Below are positions 49,301-61,259 of a DNA stretch of 64,000 nucleotides, one piece after another. Origin of the DNA: Theropithecus gelada (taxonomy: Eukaryota; Chordata; Mammalia; Primates; Cercopithecidae); contig NC_037673.1 in the NCBI RefSeq assembly GCF_003255815.1, forward strand, positions 89,898,902-89,962,901, in the 5' to 3' direction. The translations under genes and the position numbers were made by a program. The notes below the pieces were generated by a model. It ran no database searches. It was not told the origin of the DNA and worked only from the letters and a program-made list of their open reading frames with translations. Every line of letters starts with the position of its first letter. Position 1 is the stretch's first letter.

Positions 49301-50160
49301 GATACCTGTCCTTCATGTAAAACATCATATAAAATTGCTCATTAGTAGTACACTGACATATTGAAATAGTTTGAAACATGAGTAGGATTCATTTTCAACC
49401 ACTCAGTTTACTTCAAGGCAAATAAGGAAAATATGATGCTGCCAGGAGAGGGGCAGACCAATACTTTCATTCTTATCTCAGGCTACCAGCTGCACCATAC
49501 CACTTTCTCTTTCTCATTCTGCTCACTGCTTCCATGACTGTTTGAAGTATGTCAGGTTTGGAAAACTCTATATGGATGCTCTTGCAAAGAGAAAAACTCT
49601 CTGGGAAGGGCTTCTGAATGAGAGATGAAATGGCCTTAGAAAAAGTGGAAAGTCCTTTAAGAGTGCTTCTTATTAGCTGCTCCTCTCTGTTGTAGTAACA
49701 TTTATTATGATAATAACTCAGGCATAAATCAAGCCACAGGAACCTTCAGTGCATGCGAGGTGACAGGAGCGATTCTGCTGAATAAAACTCCACTCTGTTT
49801 TCTCAATACTCTATAGTGATTAGGACAATCAAGAAAATGAAAGTCACAAACTTCAATCTAGAGGAAAGGGTCAAATGGAAAAGTTAATGAAACTGGGCAT
49901 GGCTGTTGAAAATTTTTTAAACCCTGATTACCTTTTATTAAGATATTATAAATGTTTCACCCTGCCCTGGAATGAAGTTCGAGGAATTTCAAATATTGTG
50001 GTCTGTGCATAATCAATGAGATTTAGGTGAAGGGAAACTAATGAAGCTTGACGATGAATAATTTTAATTGATCCTGGGTTTGGTTGCACTGGGAATCATT
50101 AGGCTTCAATTTGGGATTTCAAAACATGGGCTAAATGAAAATAGGTAAGCTATAACTGAT
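46378..50160. other. KIAA0825 intron, repeat-poor
   Basis: Unassigned sequence with a poly(A) run at 47445-47460. Short open frames at 47634 and 48744 (plus strand) show no family signal. Confidence 0.5.
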
Positions 50161-50172
50161 CAGATGGGTCTT

Positions 50173-50478
50173 TTTTTTTTTTTTTTTTTTTTGAGATAGA
50201 GTCTAGCTCTGTCACCCAGGCTGGAGTGCAGTGGCTAGATCTCAGCTCATTGCAACCTCCGCCTCCCGGGTTCAAGTCATTCTCCTGCCTCAGCCTCCTG
50301 AGTAGCTGTAATTACAGACAGGCATGTATCACCACACCCAGCTAATTTTTTGTGTTTTTACTAGAGATGGGGTTTCACCATGTTAGCCAGGCTGGTCTCA
50401 AACCCCTGACCTCAAGTGATCCGCCCGCCTCACCCTCCCAAAGTGCTGGGATTACAGGTGTGAGCACTGCGCCCGGCC
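50173..50478 (-). mobile_element. Alu (S/Y), minus strand
   Basis: T-tract, then 'gagatagagtctagctctgtcacccagg' to 'ctgcgcccggcc'. The target-site duplication cagatgggtctt is at 50161-50172 and 50480-50491, identical. Confidence 0.94.
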
Positions 50479-50966
50479 TCAGATGGGTCTTAAAGCATAC
50501 TCATAAGAACATACAATGAGAAGGAAAAAAATAAGTACAAAGAATAAAGCTGCTTAATAAAAGGTATTTATCAAATACATATGGAAATGTATAACAAGAA
50601 AAAAAATGCAAGGATATCCATAACTAACTGGTCCCTTTGGAAAAAATACAAGGTTGTAGCATTTTGGCATTGTTATCTCTTTGAGTTTTCATCGTGTCCC
50701 ATTATATTCCGACTATACGGCACAACATTGCAGCTCAAATTAAGTTATTTTTACTTTTAAGCAGAAGGAGAGTTCTGATGTCTAATTTATTTCAGGTTTT
50801 TAAAAACAATGTTTTTCCTAAGTATGAATTCAATATTTTAAAAATATTATCCTAACAGTCTTCGTGTATCAGTAATGCCAAGCTCATGTTTCTAATTAGC
50901 CACAAAGCAGGTAGGCAGTAAAACATATTTGTGTAAAAAGGAGGGATAGTAAACTTAACTTCACAC

Positions 50967-51117
50967 CTCATAAAAAGCTTTGTAGTCATCCCAGTGGTGG
51001 CTCTCAGCATCCTGTAAAATGCTTGTAGCACAAACTCTGACGCAGTAGTTCGTAACTTGAAACTGTAGAGTGTTGATGAATTCCTGATATCGTTGGACAG
51101 GCACCAGGAATATGGGT
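50967..51117 (-). CDS. KIAA0825: KIAA0825 coding exon 5 of window
   Basis: 151-bp exon, phase 2 to 0. Acceptor gatcattctctctgaacag (above 51117); donor GAG|GTGTGAAG (50959-50966), a weaker donor because +3 is T and +4 is G. It reads PIFLVPVQRYQEFINTLQFQ, then VTNYCVRVCATSILQDAESH and HWDDYKAFYE. The exon lies about 490 bp upstream, in gene direction, of an AluY inserted antisense to the gene (50173-50478). Confidence 0.92.
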
Positions 51118-51272
51118 CTGTTCAGAGAGAATGATCAAAGAGACAGAGATTTAAGGCCTGTGCAGTAGGAGATAACAATCTCCAGTACTACAAATGGTTT
51201 TGATTATTAGATATCAATCATTCATTTCCTCTTAATGCTGAAGTCTGCATCCACATTCACTTTCCAAAAAGG

Positions 51273-51303
<31 letters not shown>

Positions 51304-52482
51304 TGGTCTTTGTTTCGCAAGCCCTTTGAAAACGTACATCTGCTGTTCTACAAATATGCACTTCAACTTGAGACAAACTGTATTGTCAATACATCATTCA
51401 AAAATGAAAGTATTCTTTGTAAGCCTATTATTAGAGATCAGTGCATTATTTAGGCATTAGGTTATTGTTATTACTAGAGAACAACACGCACTTGTCAGAA
51501 CCAACTTTTATAAAGCTATCAAATGTACCACAAACACAGTCTTTATTTTTAAAAATTGTAATTTTGTAGATATCAATTATCTCATAAACTGTTTTTTAAA
51601 ATTCTACAGAAATATTAAATAAAATGATTTCTGGCACATTTTGTTTATAAATTCAAGCCTGAATCACAACATCTGACTACTTATGAGAATTAAAGAAATA
51701 TCAGTTATACCCTACATCAAGCCAAATTTATTCTACTTTTATCTTTAGCTATGAATATTACACTGCTGTCTTTCATAAGTAATGGACTGTAAAGGCTGGA
51801 TAAAGAATATAGAATAGATTCTTGGGGTCACACAGGACTGCTACGTCTACATATTTCTTTTGCAAGCAGCCATGTTATATCTAGACAGTGTAAGGGCAAC
51901 AAGAAAGGCCATGTGATAATTAATACCTGTGGTCATTTTTCTCTCTATACAGAAAACATACTGTAGTTTTAGACTACAAATACATGAAAATCAGATTGCC
52001 AGATGCTTCCTCTTCAAATATTGTACTTTATTACTAAATGGCTGTCCTGAAATATGTTTACATTGATCATTAGAATAGATTACAATGAATTTATTTTCTA
52101 AGTCCACTCCATGAGACAACAAGTTTATTTTTCCTTTTCAGTGTGGTCAGTATAATGCACCTTACAAAACAAAAGGGTGTGTTCATTCATGTAATAACAA
52201 CATGCAGAAAATAGTTGCGCTGGGTTAGGGTGCAGAAAATGCATGGGTCTTTTGAGTGTGGCTTTAGAGAGAGTACCTTTCTTACTATCTACGTATCTAG
52301 TTTAATATCTCCCATGCTCCACCTTTTTGATATTTCCTAGTTAAGACAAATGAAAATAATTCACCATGTTAATTATTACTTTCTCTTTCTCAAATCTTAT
52401 TACCAAAATTTCATTCCTGTGATATCCAAAGATTACACGTTTCTTCAAGCATGGCCATCAACTTAATTTAAACAACACTCAC
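51118..52482. other. KIAA0825 intron
   Basis: A poly(A) run at 51273-51300; otherwise AT-rich DNA with nothing I recognise. Confidence 0.5.
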
Positions 52483-52748
52483 TTTTTAGTAATTTCCTTC
52501 ATCAAATTATCATATCGCTTGAAATGCTGGAAGACATACACTGCCGTGGAGAGGTATGTGTGCAGGTTTTTCAGGGGTGCTTTGGAAGGAACCTCCTTGG
52601 CTCTCTCTTGCAGTCTCTGCAGGACAGCTGTTGCCACTTTACAACAGGCCTCCACCAAGTTTGCTCTAATTTCCGGAAAAGAATCATCTCTGCATGCCAG
52701 AGCCAGTGGAAGCACGGTGTCAAGTTTTTCCATGATGTCAGAACAAAA
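52483..52748 (-). CDS. KIAA0825: KIAA0825 coding exon 4 of window
   Basis: 266-bp exon, the longest of the set, phase 0 to 2. Acceptor tttatttctccctag (above 52748); donor AAAAA|GTGAGTG (52476-52482). It reads FCSDIMEKLDTVLPLALACR, then an alpha-helical run (LVEACCKVATAVLQRLQERAKEV), KNLHTYLSTAVYVFQHFKRYDNL and KEITK. The last codon AA|A is completed by the next exon. The repeated heptad-like Leu/Val/Ala spacing suggests packed helices. An antisense open frame overlaps the exon but shows no family signal. Confidence 0.92.
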
Positions 52749-53465
52749 CTAGGGAGAAATAAATGTGGCACTGAGTTATTTGTATTCTGACAGCACCAAG
52801 TAATTTATGGACAGTGGAGCCAAATTCCTAAATAATGAATTTGGCATCAAACATAAATATAATGACACAGCTTTGTAACAATCGATTTCTCAGTTGTAGA
52901 AAGTTAAATGTTTTATGTCAAATAAGGAAATACCAAAACAATGCTTCTCTCTATATAACCTTCAAACCTTATGCTTACCAGACAGACATTATGAAAAACT
53001 CATGAACCAGCTATACATGACAGTACCTTTATCTGTAGTTAGTAGTACTCAGAAAATATGTATCCTTGATATTAACGTTTGCATTATTTTTTAAACTTAT
53101 TCTAATTTTCTTTTGCTAAATTGCCATAAAGGGTTTTTTTTCAAATTAAATGCCACATATAAATGTCAGTGTAATTTAAATACTCTAGAATAATCAGAAA
53201 CAGTTTCATGTAGCATCTTCTTATTGGTAGGGTGTCAGCAAGTTTTAGAAGTGATGAGTCTAGCCTTTCACTATTTATTATGTATCTTCTCTTTCTTAAT
53301 GGCAGAAGGGAGGTGTGATGAATGGAAAAGTAAAGCCTGTCTCCACATGGGATCAGCCAACAGAGTTCCCTAGGGATTCTAGGGGACTCCTTGTTTTGGA
53401 GCCTTAGGGTGAAGTGGCAGAATAAGGAGGTCATCTTCAAAAATTCTTTTAAGAATATCCCAATC

Positions 53466-53763
53466 GGCCGGGCGCGGAGGCTCACGCCTGTAATTCCAGC
53501 ACCTTGGGAGGCCCAGGTGGGCCGATCACAAGGTCAGGAGATAGAGACTATCCTGGCTAACACGGTGAAACCCCGTCTCTACTAAAAATACAAAAAAAAT
53601 TAGCTGGGCGTGGTGGCGGGCACCTGTAGCCCCAGCTACTCGGGAGGCTGAGGCAGGAGAATGGTGTGAACCCGGGAGGCGGAGCTTGCAGTGAGCCTGG
53701 ATCGCACCTCTGCACTCCAGCCTGGGCGACAGAGCGAGACTCCGTCTCAAAAAAAAAAAAAAA
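53466..53763 (+). mobile_element. AluY with unusual right-arm variant
   Basis: Full-length Alu with an A-tail. The target-site duplication aa(g)gaatatcccaatc is at 53451-53465 and about 53764-53779. The right arm reads 'gagcctggatcgcacctctgcactcc' instead of the usual 'gagccgagatcgcgccactgcactcc'. Confidence 0.94.
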
Positions 53764-54280
53764 AAGGAATATCCCAATCACAGGTTGCTGAACTCATTCT
53801 GGACTTAATGCCAAGTGACTGTATTTACCTCCTATTTTCTCAGTATGTTCTGTGACTTTCAAAGCACATATGGAGATGTAAGACTGATACTAATGAGATG
53901 AAAAGCTCATTAAGGTGTTAATGAAGATTTTTTTAAGTGCCCAAAGCTAGAAAAGACAGTACTTCCTTCAACCTCCTAAATTTTCCTGGAGTCATTCAAA
54001 CGTATAATCAAGACAGGTGGTTTTCCCAGGGTTTCCCAGCTCCCCATGAAGTCACAGAGGCCCCTTTTTGGTTGCCTTAGATTCATGGAGCAACAAGTTA
54101 GCATCAGGTGTAAGTCCTTTTAGGCAGCAGTGGCCCATGGATACCACTGAAGAAAACTGGTACTGGGTCAAGTACCAAGTATTTGCCAAGGGACTCCACC
54201 ATTTGATCTACAGGTTCTTTTTGCAATGCTTTATACTAAAATAAATCCCATCATGTCAGTCATCAGTTTGAAAGGATTTT

Positions 54281-54290
54281 ATATACTTGC
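54281..54290 (-). promoter_or_regulatory. KIAA0825: Non-canonical GC splice donor of KIAA0825
   Basis: On the minus strand the exon end GGAAAA is followed by GCAAGTATAT. GC-AG introns usually carry GCAAGT because strong pairing to U1 offsets the GC mismatch. Phase supports this position: the exon ends in phase 0 and the next exon starts in phase 0 (FCSDIMEKLD). The alternative GT four bases on would give phase 1. This is read from sequence only; no transcript was seen. Confidence 0.75.
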
Positions 54291-54518
54291 TTTTCCAATT
54301 TTCTTTGGTTGTTCCTCCTCAGGAAACATATGGCTGTCTTGCCAAACTTGCTGGACATTTACAAGGTTCATAGCATAGCTCACAGTTGAAGACCTTTCAT
54401 TCTGTTCCTGTTGGAGAATTTTTGTGGAAAAACCTTCAATTTCAGTTACTATGCAGTGCACCATGGGAAGAGACACTTCTTTAAATGCACTTCTCCAGCC
54501 AAAATCTAGTAAGGTAGC
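54291..54518 (-). CDS. KIAA0825: KIAA0825 coding exon 3 of window, followed by a GC donor
   Basis: 228-bp exon of 76 whole codons, phase 0 to 0. The acceptor is acatttatatttcag (above 54518). It reads ATLLDFGWRSAFKEVSLPMV and continues through VNVQQVWQDSHMFPEEEQ to KKIGK. The sequence past the end is GGAAAA|GCAAGTATAT. The only GT nearby (four bases later) would break the phase with the next exon, which starts in phase 0. The donor is therefore read as GC, with the GCAAGT hexamer typical of GC-AG introns. The frame stays open past the exon for only three codons before a stop. Confidence 0.9.
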
Positions 54519-55817
54519 CTGAAATATAAATGTATATGAAGTCACGTTAATCTTAACTCAGCAACAAATGTTTCTGTTGTTATAGATATAAAATTATTAC
54601 TTTCATTCAACATGTTGAATGTATTCTTTGATATACTGTAAAAGCCATTCTTACAACATAAAAAATATTACCTAGTGAATAAAGCAATATACAAAAACAT
54701 GTGCATTCTTTACACACAGTAATATACTGACATTTCATTTTAATTCGTCAGTGGATTTAATAAAAAACTTTTTAAAAAATTTAATCTCTTAAATATAGTT
54801 CAATAAAGCCATCTTTACAAGAACAGAAAGCTACAGTTACTATTTATCACATAAAACAACCTTTAAATTCAATATATTTAATAAAGTCTAAATTAGATTT
54901 TTATAGTCTTTTTTATAGTTTATTGTTAACAAGTATTGCAACATAAGACAGCATTTAATATTCAACCTTTTATTCCTTTTTCACTCATAGAACTCCAGAC
55001 AAGCCAAAAAATAGCAATAAGAAATAAATTTTTCAGAGAAAACACACCACTGCACTTTCTAGATTTTTACTTGCTCAGAATTTTAGTCTCTCCAGCTGCA
55101 AAGTCATAAGCAGCACTACTTTTGTTCCAAGAATGAAGAATTAAAAGAATCTGCACTGTTCTTTTGTGCTGGTGGGGGGTACTTGGAAGGGAGTACAAGC
55201 GGTTGAGGTACAGTTGAGGGGTTGATGTTTTCTTTTTTGCTTTGGTCTATGACTCATAAGGCAATATATTTATGAATGTATATTTCCTCCAGGTCTCCTA
55301 GCATTCTCTAAAGTTCAAAAGCATTATGGGTAGTAGGCTGAACCTATGCTTAAAATTAAACTTTCCTTATTTTAATGTAACTTTGTTTATAGTAACGTGC
55401 CACCTACCCCAACTTCAGAAAACCCTGAGCTCCATGTCCCTGACTGAATCACTTATTTTTCTTGATCTCAGGGTTTTTTTTTGGTAGAAAAACAAGAGAG
55501 TCAAATTGTATGATTTGTATGGTCCCTTTTATTTTAAAATTACTAAAATTATGATCATAAGCCTAATTTTCTAATATGTACAACCCATTCAGCAATAATT
55601 TTTTCTGACACATACTGTACAAAGTAACAAAGGTGATTCCTTTTTTAGAGCTAAAATTATATGATTCCATGACTCTAATCAGAAACATGGCTCTTGTTCT
55701 CATCACACTCATAACTGAATTGTAACGGAACTTTCTGAAGATTATTTGGATCTCAAGCATCAGAGGGCCTAAAACACATCTCTCTTATCTTATATTTGCA
55801 TAAAATTCATCAAAAAT

Positions 55818-56119
55818 GGGCCGGGCATGGTGGCTTATGCCAGTAATCCCAGCACTTTGGGAGGCTGAGGCAAGCAGATCACTTGCAGTCAGGAGATGGA
55901 GACCATCCTGGCTAACACGGTGAAACCCCATCTCTACTAAAAATACAAAAATTAGCCAGGCGTGGTGGCGGGCGCCTGTAGTCCCAGCTACTTGGGAGGC
56001 TGAGGCAGGAGAATGGTGTGAACCCGGGAGGCGGAGCTTGCAGTGAGCCTGGATCGCACCTCTGCACTCCAGCCTGGGCGACAGAGCGAGACTCCGTCTC
56101 AAAAAAAAAAAAAAAAAAC
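55818..56119 (+). mobile_element. AluY with the same right-arm variant
   Basis: Full-length Alu with target-site duplication catcaaaaat (55808-55817 and 56120-56129). It shares 'gagcctggatcgcacctctgcactcc' with the Alu at 53466, so both descend from the same source lineage or exchanged sequence. Confidence 0.94.
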
Positions 56120-56539
56120 CATCAAAAATTGAATCTACTCAACTGATACAATCTTCTTTCTTATAAGAGAACTTGGAAGTGGCATAGGTATAGCCCTGTG
56201 CTATAACAGTAATTCCTTGGGACACATTTATGAAAAAAATGTAAAAATAAAACTACCTCCATGAAAATTCAAACAAAAAATGTCTGATTTTTGTTTTCCC
56301 CATCACGGCATGTCTATTTACTAAAGTCATTCATTTATTCATTCAAGCAAATATGTCCTGGTGTAAATGTCATTAATTGTCATGGCTGCATTGAATTTTT
56401 AAAATTTTTTTGTGCAGTAAAAGTTACCTTTGCTCATGATAATGTATATGTAATTATAATATGTTGGCCTATCTGAATTCTCTTTTCAAAATATAGAAAA
56501 ACAAGTATATTAACAGCTGCTCTTAAAAAGAAAACTGAA

Positions 56540-56834
56540 GCCGGGCATGATGGCTCACGACTATAATCCCAGCACTTTGGGCGGCCGAGGCAGGCAGATC
56601 ACCTGAGGTCAGGAGTTTGAGACCAACCTGGCCAACATGATGAAACCTTATCTCTACTGAAAATATAAAAAATTAGCTGGGCGTTGTTGTGGGCGCCTGT
56701 AATCCCAGCTACTTGGGAGGGTGAGACAAGAGAATCGCTTGAACTCGGGAGGCAGAGATTGCAGTGAGCTGAGATTGTGCCACTTCACTCCAGCATAGGT
56801 GACAGAATGATACTATGTCTCAAAAAGAAAAAAA
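56540..56834 (+). mobile_element. Alu (S-type)
   Basis: 'gccgggcatgatggctcacgactataatcc' to an A-rich tail. The target-site duplication aaagaaaactgaa is at 56527-56539 and 56835-56847. Confidence 0.93.
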
Positions 56835-57194
56835 AAAAGAAAACTGAAAACCTTTACTTATTCAAACTTCCAATAGTTTATTTGTTCTTATGAAATATAG
56901 TTTGCTTACTTCTACTCTTCTCATCTAATATTTGGCATCATACATATTCCACTTAGACTAGAGAACACTTACTAGTTGTTCCAAGAAAAAAGAGAATCAC
57001 ATGGTTTTCTCTTCTATGCAAAAAGTAGATAATCTGTTGAATCTCTATTTCTATTATTTACTGCTAATTTCTTAGTACTGATTTTGATTTTTGGTTAAAG
57101 TATAATATATAACTTAGGATTTTCCCAATTATTTCTCTTGCTTTATAGGCCAAAACTGTTAAAACTATGTTTTTATGTCTCTTTAAATATTTAC

Positions 57195-57700
57195 CTAGTG
57201 TATCAGTCAGGGTCCATTTGAAAAACAGAAACCACTCAAGATTTTTCAAAAGGAAGAATTTTAATGTAGGGTTTTGGTTACCTACATGATGGAAGATTTG
57301 AGAAGTCAAACATGGACTGTGAAGCAGGCCAGATATTAATAGAGCAGGAGGCCACAACCACCCCTAGGGCTGGAGGAATGAAGAAAAGGGACTAAGTTAT
57401 GGGAGAGTAGCTCCTGGCTACCAGTCGAAGCTAAAGCCCAAGCAGACCTGCCAGGTGCAACTGAAGTCATGCAGGGCAGGCTGCATGGTAGGAGCAGGGC
57501 TCAGGGTGGATATAAAGGTGTCACAGCCATTATCAGAAATGCTCCTTAAGACAGAGAGAGGAGAAGAAACGCTCTGGTTTCTCTGCAACTCCTACCCTCC
57601 GTCAATGCCTTCCATGAGGTCTTTCATCAATGCCTTTAATTTACTAACCCATCCCAGAATCTGAAAGCAAAGGGGCCTGGAATGTGTAATTCTCTGCAAT
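57195..57700. repeat. Old interspersed repeat, LTR-like ('cagtcagggtcc' type)
   Basis: It begins 'gtgtatcagtcagggtccatttgaaaaacagaaacc' and contains 'gagcaggaggccacaaccacccctagggctggaggaatg'. It is a familiar genomic repeat whose family name I cannot give with certainty. The open frames at both strands here are chance. Confidence 0.5.
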
Positions 57701-58117
57701 CTAGAGCAGTGCAAAGAAAACAGGTTTTGGGAACAATCACAGGATGGGGATCATAAATACAAGGCCAGCTCAGATGATTGTTTCCTTTTCCTTTTTAATC
57801 TCCATTTGCTCACGTTTCAACAATTATCTATAGCCCACATCCTCTAAGTGCAGACTCTGAGTCAGGATAAGAACAAAAGATCTCTTGACTTCCATCTCTC
57901 TATTCCTCCCATGGAATAGATTTTACAAGAAGACAGCATCCCCACTAAATTGAATTTTCATCGAAAACTTATATGCCAATTTTCAATCCAAAATTGAAAA
58001 ATTATTTTTTGTAGCAAAGGGTAAAACTCAAGACATTTTGCTTCATAATGGATTCACAGGCATCTGATGATGATTTTATATGTGAATTATAAAACACTTT
58101 TTTTTTCTTTCACTTAC

Positions 58118-58212
58118 CTCTTTTCCTGGTAGCAATTGCTCTGAAGGAATATTGGTTTCGTTTGCTCTAGGTTTTTCTATTACAAGTTCTCTATTGGATT
58201 TCTCCAACATTC
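58118..58212 (-). CDS. KIAA0825: KIAA0825 coding exon 2 of window
   Basis: 95-bp exon with acceptor cttttctattgcttag (above 58212) and a strong donor GAG|GTAAGTG (58111-58117). Two bases complete the codon split with the upstream exon. The reading is then MLEKSNRELVIEKPRANE and onward, ending with QLLPGKE in phase 0. The charged, Pro/Asn-containing stretch looks like a linker between helical parts. The other two frames have early stops, and only this frame links to both neighbours. The intron downstream of it holds an old LTR-like repeat and two Alus. Confidence 0.88.
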
Positions 58213-58774
58213 CTAAGCAATAGAAAAGAAAACAAACACACTAATACATATTGTTTAAAAGGCATATTAGATATGATTTATAAATTCAGGTAAATATTAA
58301 TTGGTAGAAAAGCTCTATCCACAGTACATACATACATATACACATCCACAAATAACAATATATAGAGAATACAGTCAGAAAGATGCAGGCTGATGTCACC
58401 ATTACAATAATGATAGAATCAAGATAGATAGAGTCCTTTTCCCATATACAACTTGATGAAATCTACATCCCAATTACATTCATGTTTGATGTACATAAAC
58501 ATATAATCTTCAAAATAAATATTTTTGTCATTAATTTATTTTCATGTTGATAATGTAAGAGGACAAAATAAATATTATTTCCTTGTTCATTTAAAAAGTT
58601 AATTCTAAAGTACTACATTTTAAAACTGTTGGTATTTCCTAGCATGTTAACTTCAAACAAAGAAGAAAAATACATAAATGAACATCAGCATAACAAGAAA
58701 AATTATACCCTTAAGCATATCAATGATTCATTTAAAAAACACAAACTCTGAGACAGGCATAAAATAATCCCTAG

Positions 58775-58868
58775 TGAGGTGGAGCTTGTAGTGAGCTGAG
58801 ATCCGGCCACTGCACCCCAACCTGGGCGACAGAGCGAGACTCCGTCTCAAAAAAAAAAAAAAGAAAAA
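58775..58868 (+). mobile_element. 5'-truncated AluY (Old World monkey-like)
   Basis: Only the last 90 or so bases and A-tail ('ggtggagcttgtagtgagctgagatccggccactgcacc'). The flanks aat(c/t)cctag suggest a target-site duplication (58765-58774 and about 58869-58878). It carries the 'gatccggccactgcacc' signature. Confidence 0.85.
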
Positions 58869-59591
58869 AAATTCCTAGCTCCAAAAATGGAAATATTTCC
58901 ACAACTTTTGTTTTTTACAATTAAGAAACTCTTTTTTTACAATTAAGCAACTCTTTTCTATAGGGAAAAAAATTTGATCTATAAAAATGTAATAAATAAC
59001 TACTCCAAAAATAAATCTTTCTACTTTTGCATTAAGATTAGATTAATGATAATTTGATTCAATATGAATAATTTAATGTTTACCCTTTTTTTGGCTTAGA
59101 CATGGTATATGATGATGAATTCTATGTTATGATCTAACTTTTCTTTTTTTCCCCACAATTTACCAAGAATCAATTTCTTTATGCCTGGGCAAAGCAAATT
59201 TCAAAATCTAACTGACTTTATCAGTAGGGACTTTGACCAATAGAGTCATCTAGTAGATGCATGTTTTCTTTTCCTAAATGTGGTTCTATGAACTTAATTG
59301 TCATTGATTTCTAAGGAGTACAATTGATGAAATAAAAGCGTTTTGTTCTGATGTTAATTTCAACCACCTTGTGCATAAAGTGTATTAAAGGTAAAAAATC
59401 CATTTGGTTGGCAATAACATCATTATTTTGGGAAATTTTATCAGAGTTTATATATTCTGAGGAAAAGTTTTCATCAACTCTGGTATTTCTTAATCATCTT
59501 TGGATTCATGAACACTCTTAGAACATGATTAAAGTGACAGAACACTGCATGCAAAAATGCATAATATGACTGTATGGCAGGCACATGTGCA

Positions 59592-59592
59592 T

Positions 59593-59624
<32 letters not shown>

Positions 59625-59638
59625 GACACACACACACT
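59592..59638 (+). repeat. (CA)n microsatellite
   Basis: About 20 CA units with two short interruptions. Confidence 0.95.
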
Positions 59639-60097
59639 ATTGGGGATTCCCAGGCCCTCTTGTAAATCTCATTAATTAATCCAATGGGCCCATGGACTGC
59701 AATTTAAGAATTCTGTTCCATTTCTCAAGACACATCACAACATAGAGAAGGTTTTAGACTCAAACAGTGTTATACCATTTAACTTAAAATGCTTTTTTAT
59801 GGCTTGCATTTTATGATGTATTTTCAAAAAGACGGTGTTACAAATAAGGATCACTTCTAATTGAAATAAAATCCAGATTAGTCAAAAAATTTTAAATAAA
59901 GAAAAATGAAACTATAAGCCCATTAAAAGAAAATATGGAATTTTTTTAAAAAGATCCACATAGAGAAGACCTTTCAGGACACAAAATGCAGAAACCATAA
60001 AGTAAGTCTGCACAACAAAAATACCATCAACTGTCAAAGTAGATATGACAAGCTGACTTGCCAATCTTTCTCAAAATGTCCACTTTCTGAAAATTAA

Positions 60098-61230
60098 TAG
60101 TTTATTTTTTAGCGAAGTTTTCAGTTTACAAAAAAATTGAGCAGAAAGTACAGAAAGTTCTCATATACTTCCTCCCTGCCCTCAGTTTCCTCTACTGTTA
60201 ACATCTTGCAATATATGGTATATTTGTGACAGCTGATGAACAAATGTAAAAATATTATTAACTAAGTCCACAGTTTACATTATAGTTCACTCTTTGTGTT
60301 GTGCAATTCTATGGGTTTTGCCAAATGTATAATGTCATGTACCCCCCATTACTCTGTCACACAGAATAGTTTCCATGCTTTAAAAATCCCCTTTGCACCA
60401 TTTATCCATCCCTCCTTCCCATACCCTCACCCTGGTACCCACTAATCTGCTTACTGTCTTTATAGTTTTGCCTTTTTCAAAATGTGATATAGTTGGAATC
60501 ATACCGTATGTAGCCTTTTCACATTGGCTTCTTTTGCTTAGTGATATGCATTTAAGGTTCCTCCATGTCTTTTCATGGCTTGACATCTCATTTCTTTTTA
60601 TCGATGAATAGTATTTCATTGTATTGATATACCACAGTTTGTTTATACATTTACCTAATGAAGAACATTTTAGCTGCTTCCAAGTTTTGGCAGTTAGGAA
60701 TAAAGCTGCTATAAACATTCCTGTGCAGGTTTTTATACGGACGTAAGTTTTCAACTCATTTGGATAAATCCCTATGAGTGCAATTGCTGGATTGTATGGT
60801 AAAACTATGTTTAGCTTTGTAAGATACTGCCAAACTGTCTTCAAAAGAGCCTGTACCATTTTGCATTCCTAACAGCAATGAATGAGAGTTGTTCTACATC
60901 CTTGCCAGAATTTGGTGTTGTACGTGTTTTGGATTTTAGCCATTCTAATAGGTGTGTAGTGTCATCTTGTTTTAATTTGCATTTTCCTAATGACATGATG
61001 TTGAGCATCTTTTCATATGCTTATTTGCCATCTGTATATCCTCTTTGGTGAGGTGTCTGTTCAGATCTTTCATGAATTATTAAATTGGGTTGTTTGTTTT
61101 CTTGTTGAATTTTAAGAGTTCTTTGTATACTTTGGATACAAGTTCTTTATCATATATGTGTTTTGCAAATAGTTTTTTCTTAGTTCATGGCTTATCTTTT
61201 CATCCTCTTTATGATCATGCCTATTTATTT
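60098..61230 (-). mobile_element. Old L1 (L1M-type) 3' part, minus strand
   Basis: Minus-strand reading at 60859-60380 includes LNIVLPYNPAIALIGIYPNE and NKLWYINTMKYYSSIKRNEM, the L1 ORF2 C-terminus, with few stops for its age. The 3'UTR is on the left ('tctactgttaacatcttgcaatatatgg'). Confidence 0.88.
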
Positions 61231-61259
61231 AGCAATTCTACTTTTGAAATTTACCATCC

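Noticed and set aside
52519..52790. Plus-strand open frames over the exon at 52483-52748
   Set aside because: They are antisense shadows of the KIAA0825 exon, whose minus-strand frame joins its neighbours in phase.
53526..53781. Alu-derived frames on the minus strand
   Set aside because: Standard Alu antisense reading; no sign of exonisation, although it lies between two KIAA0825 exons.
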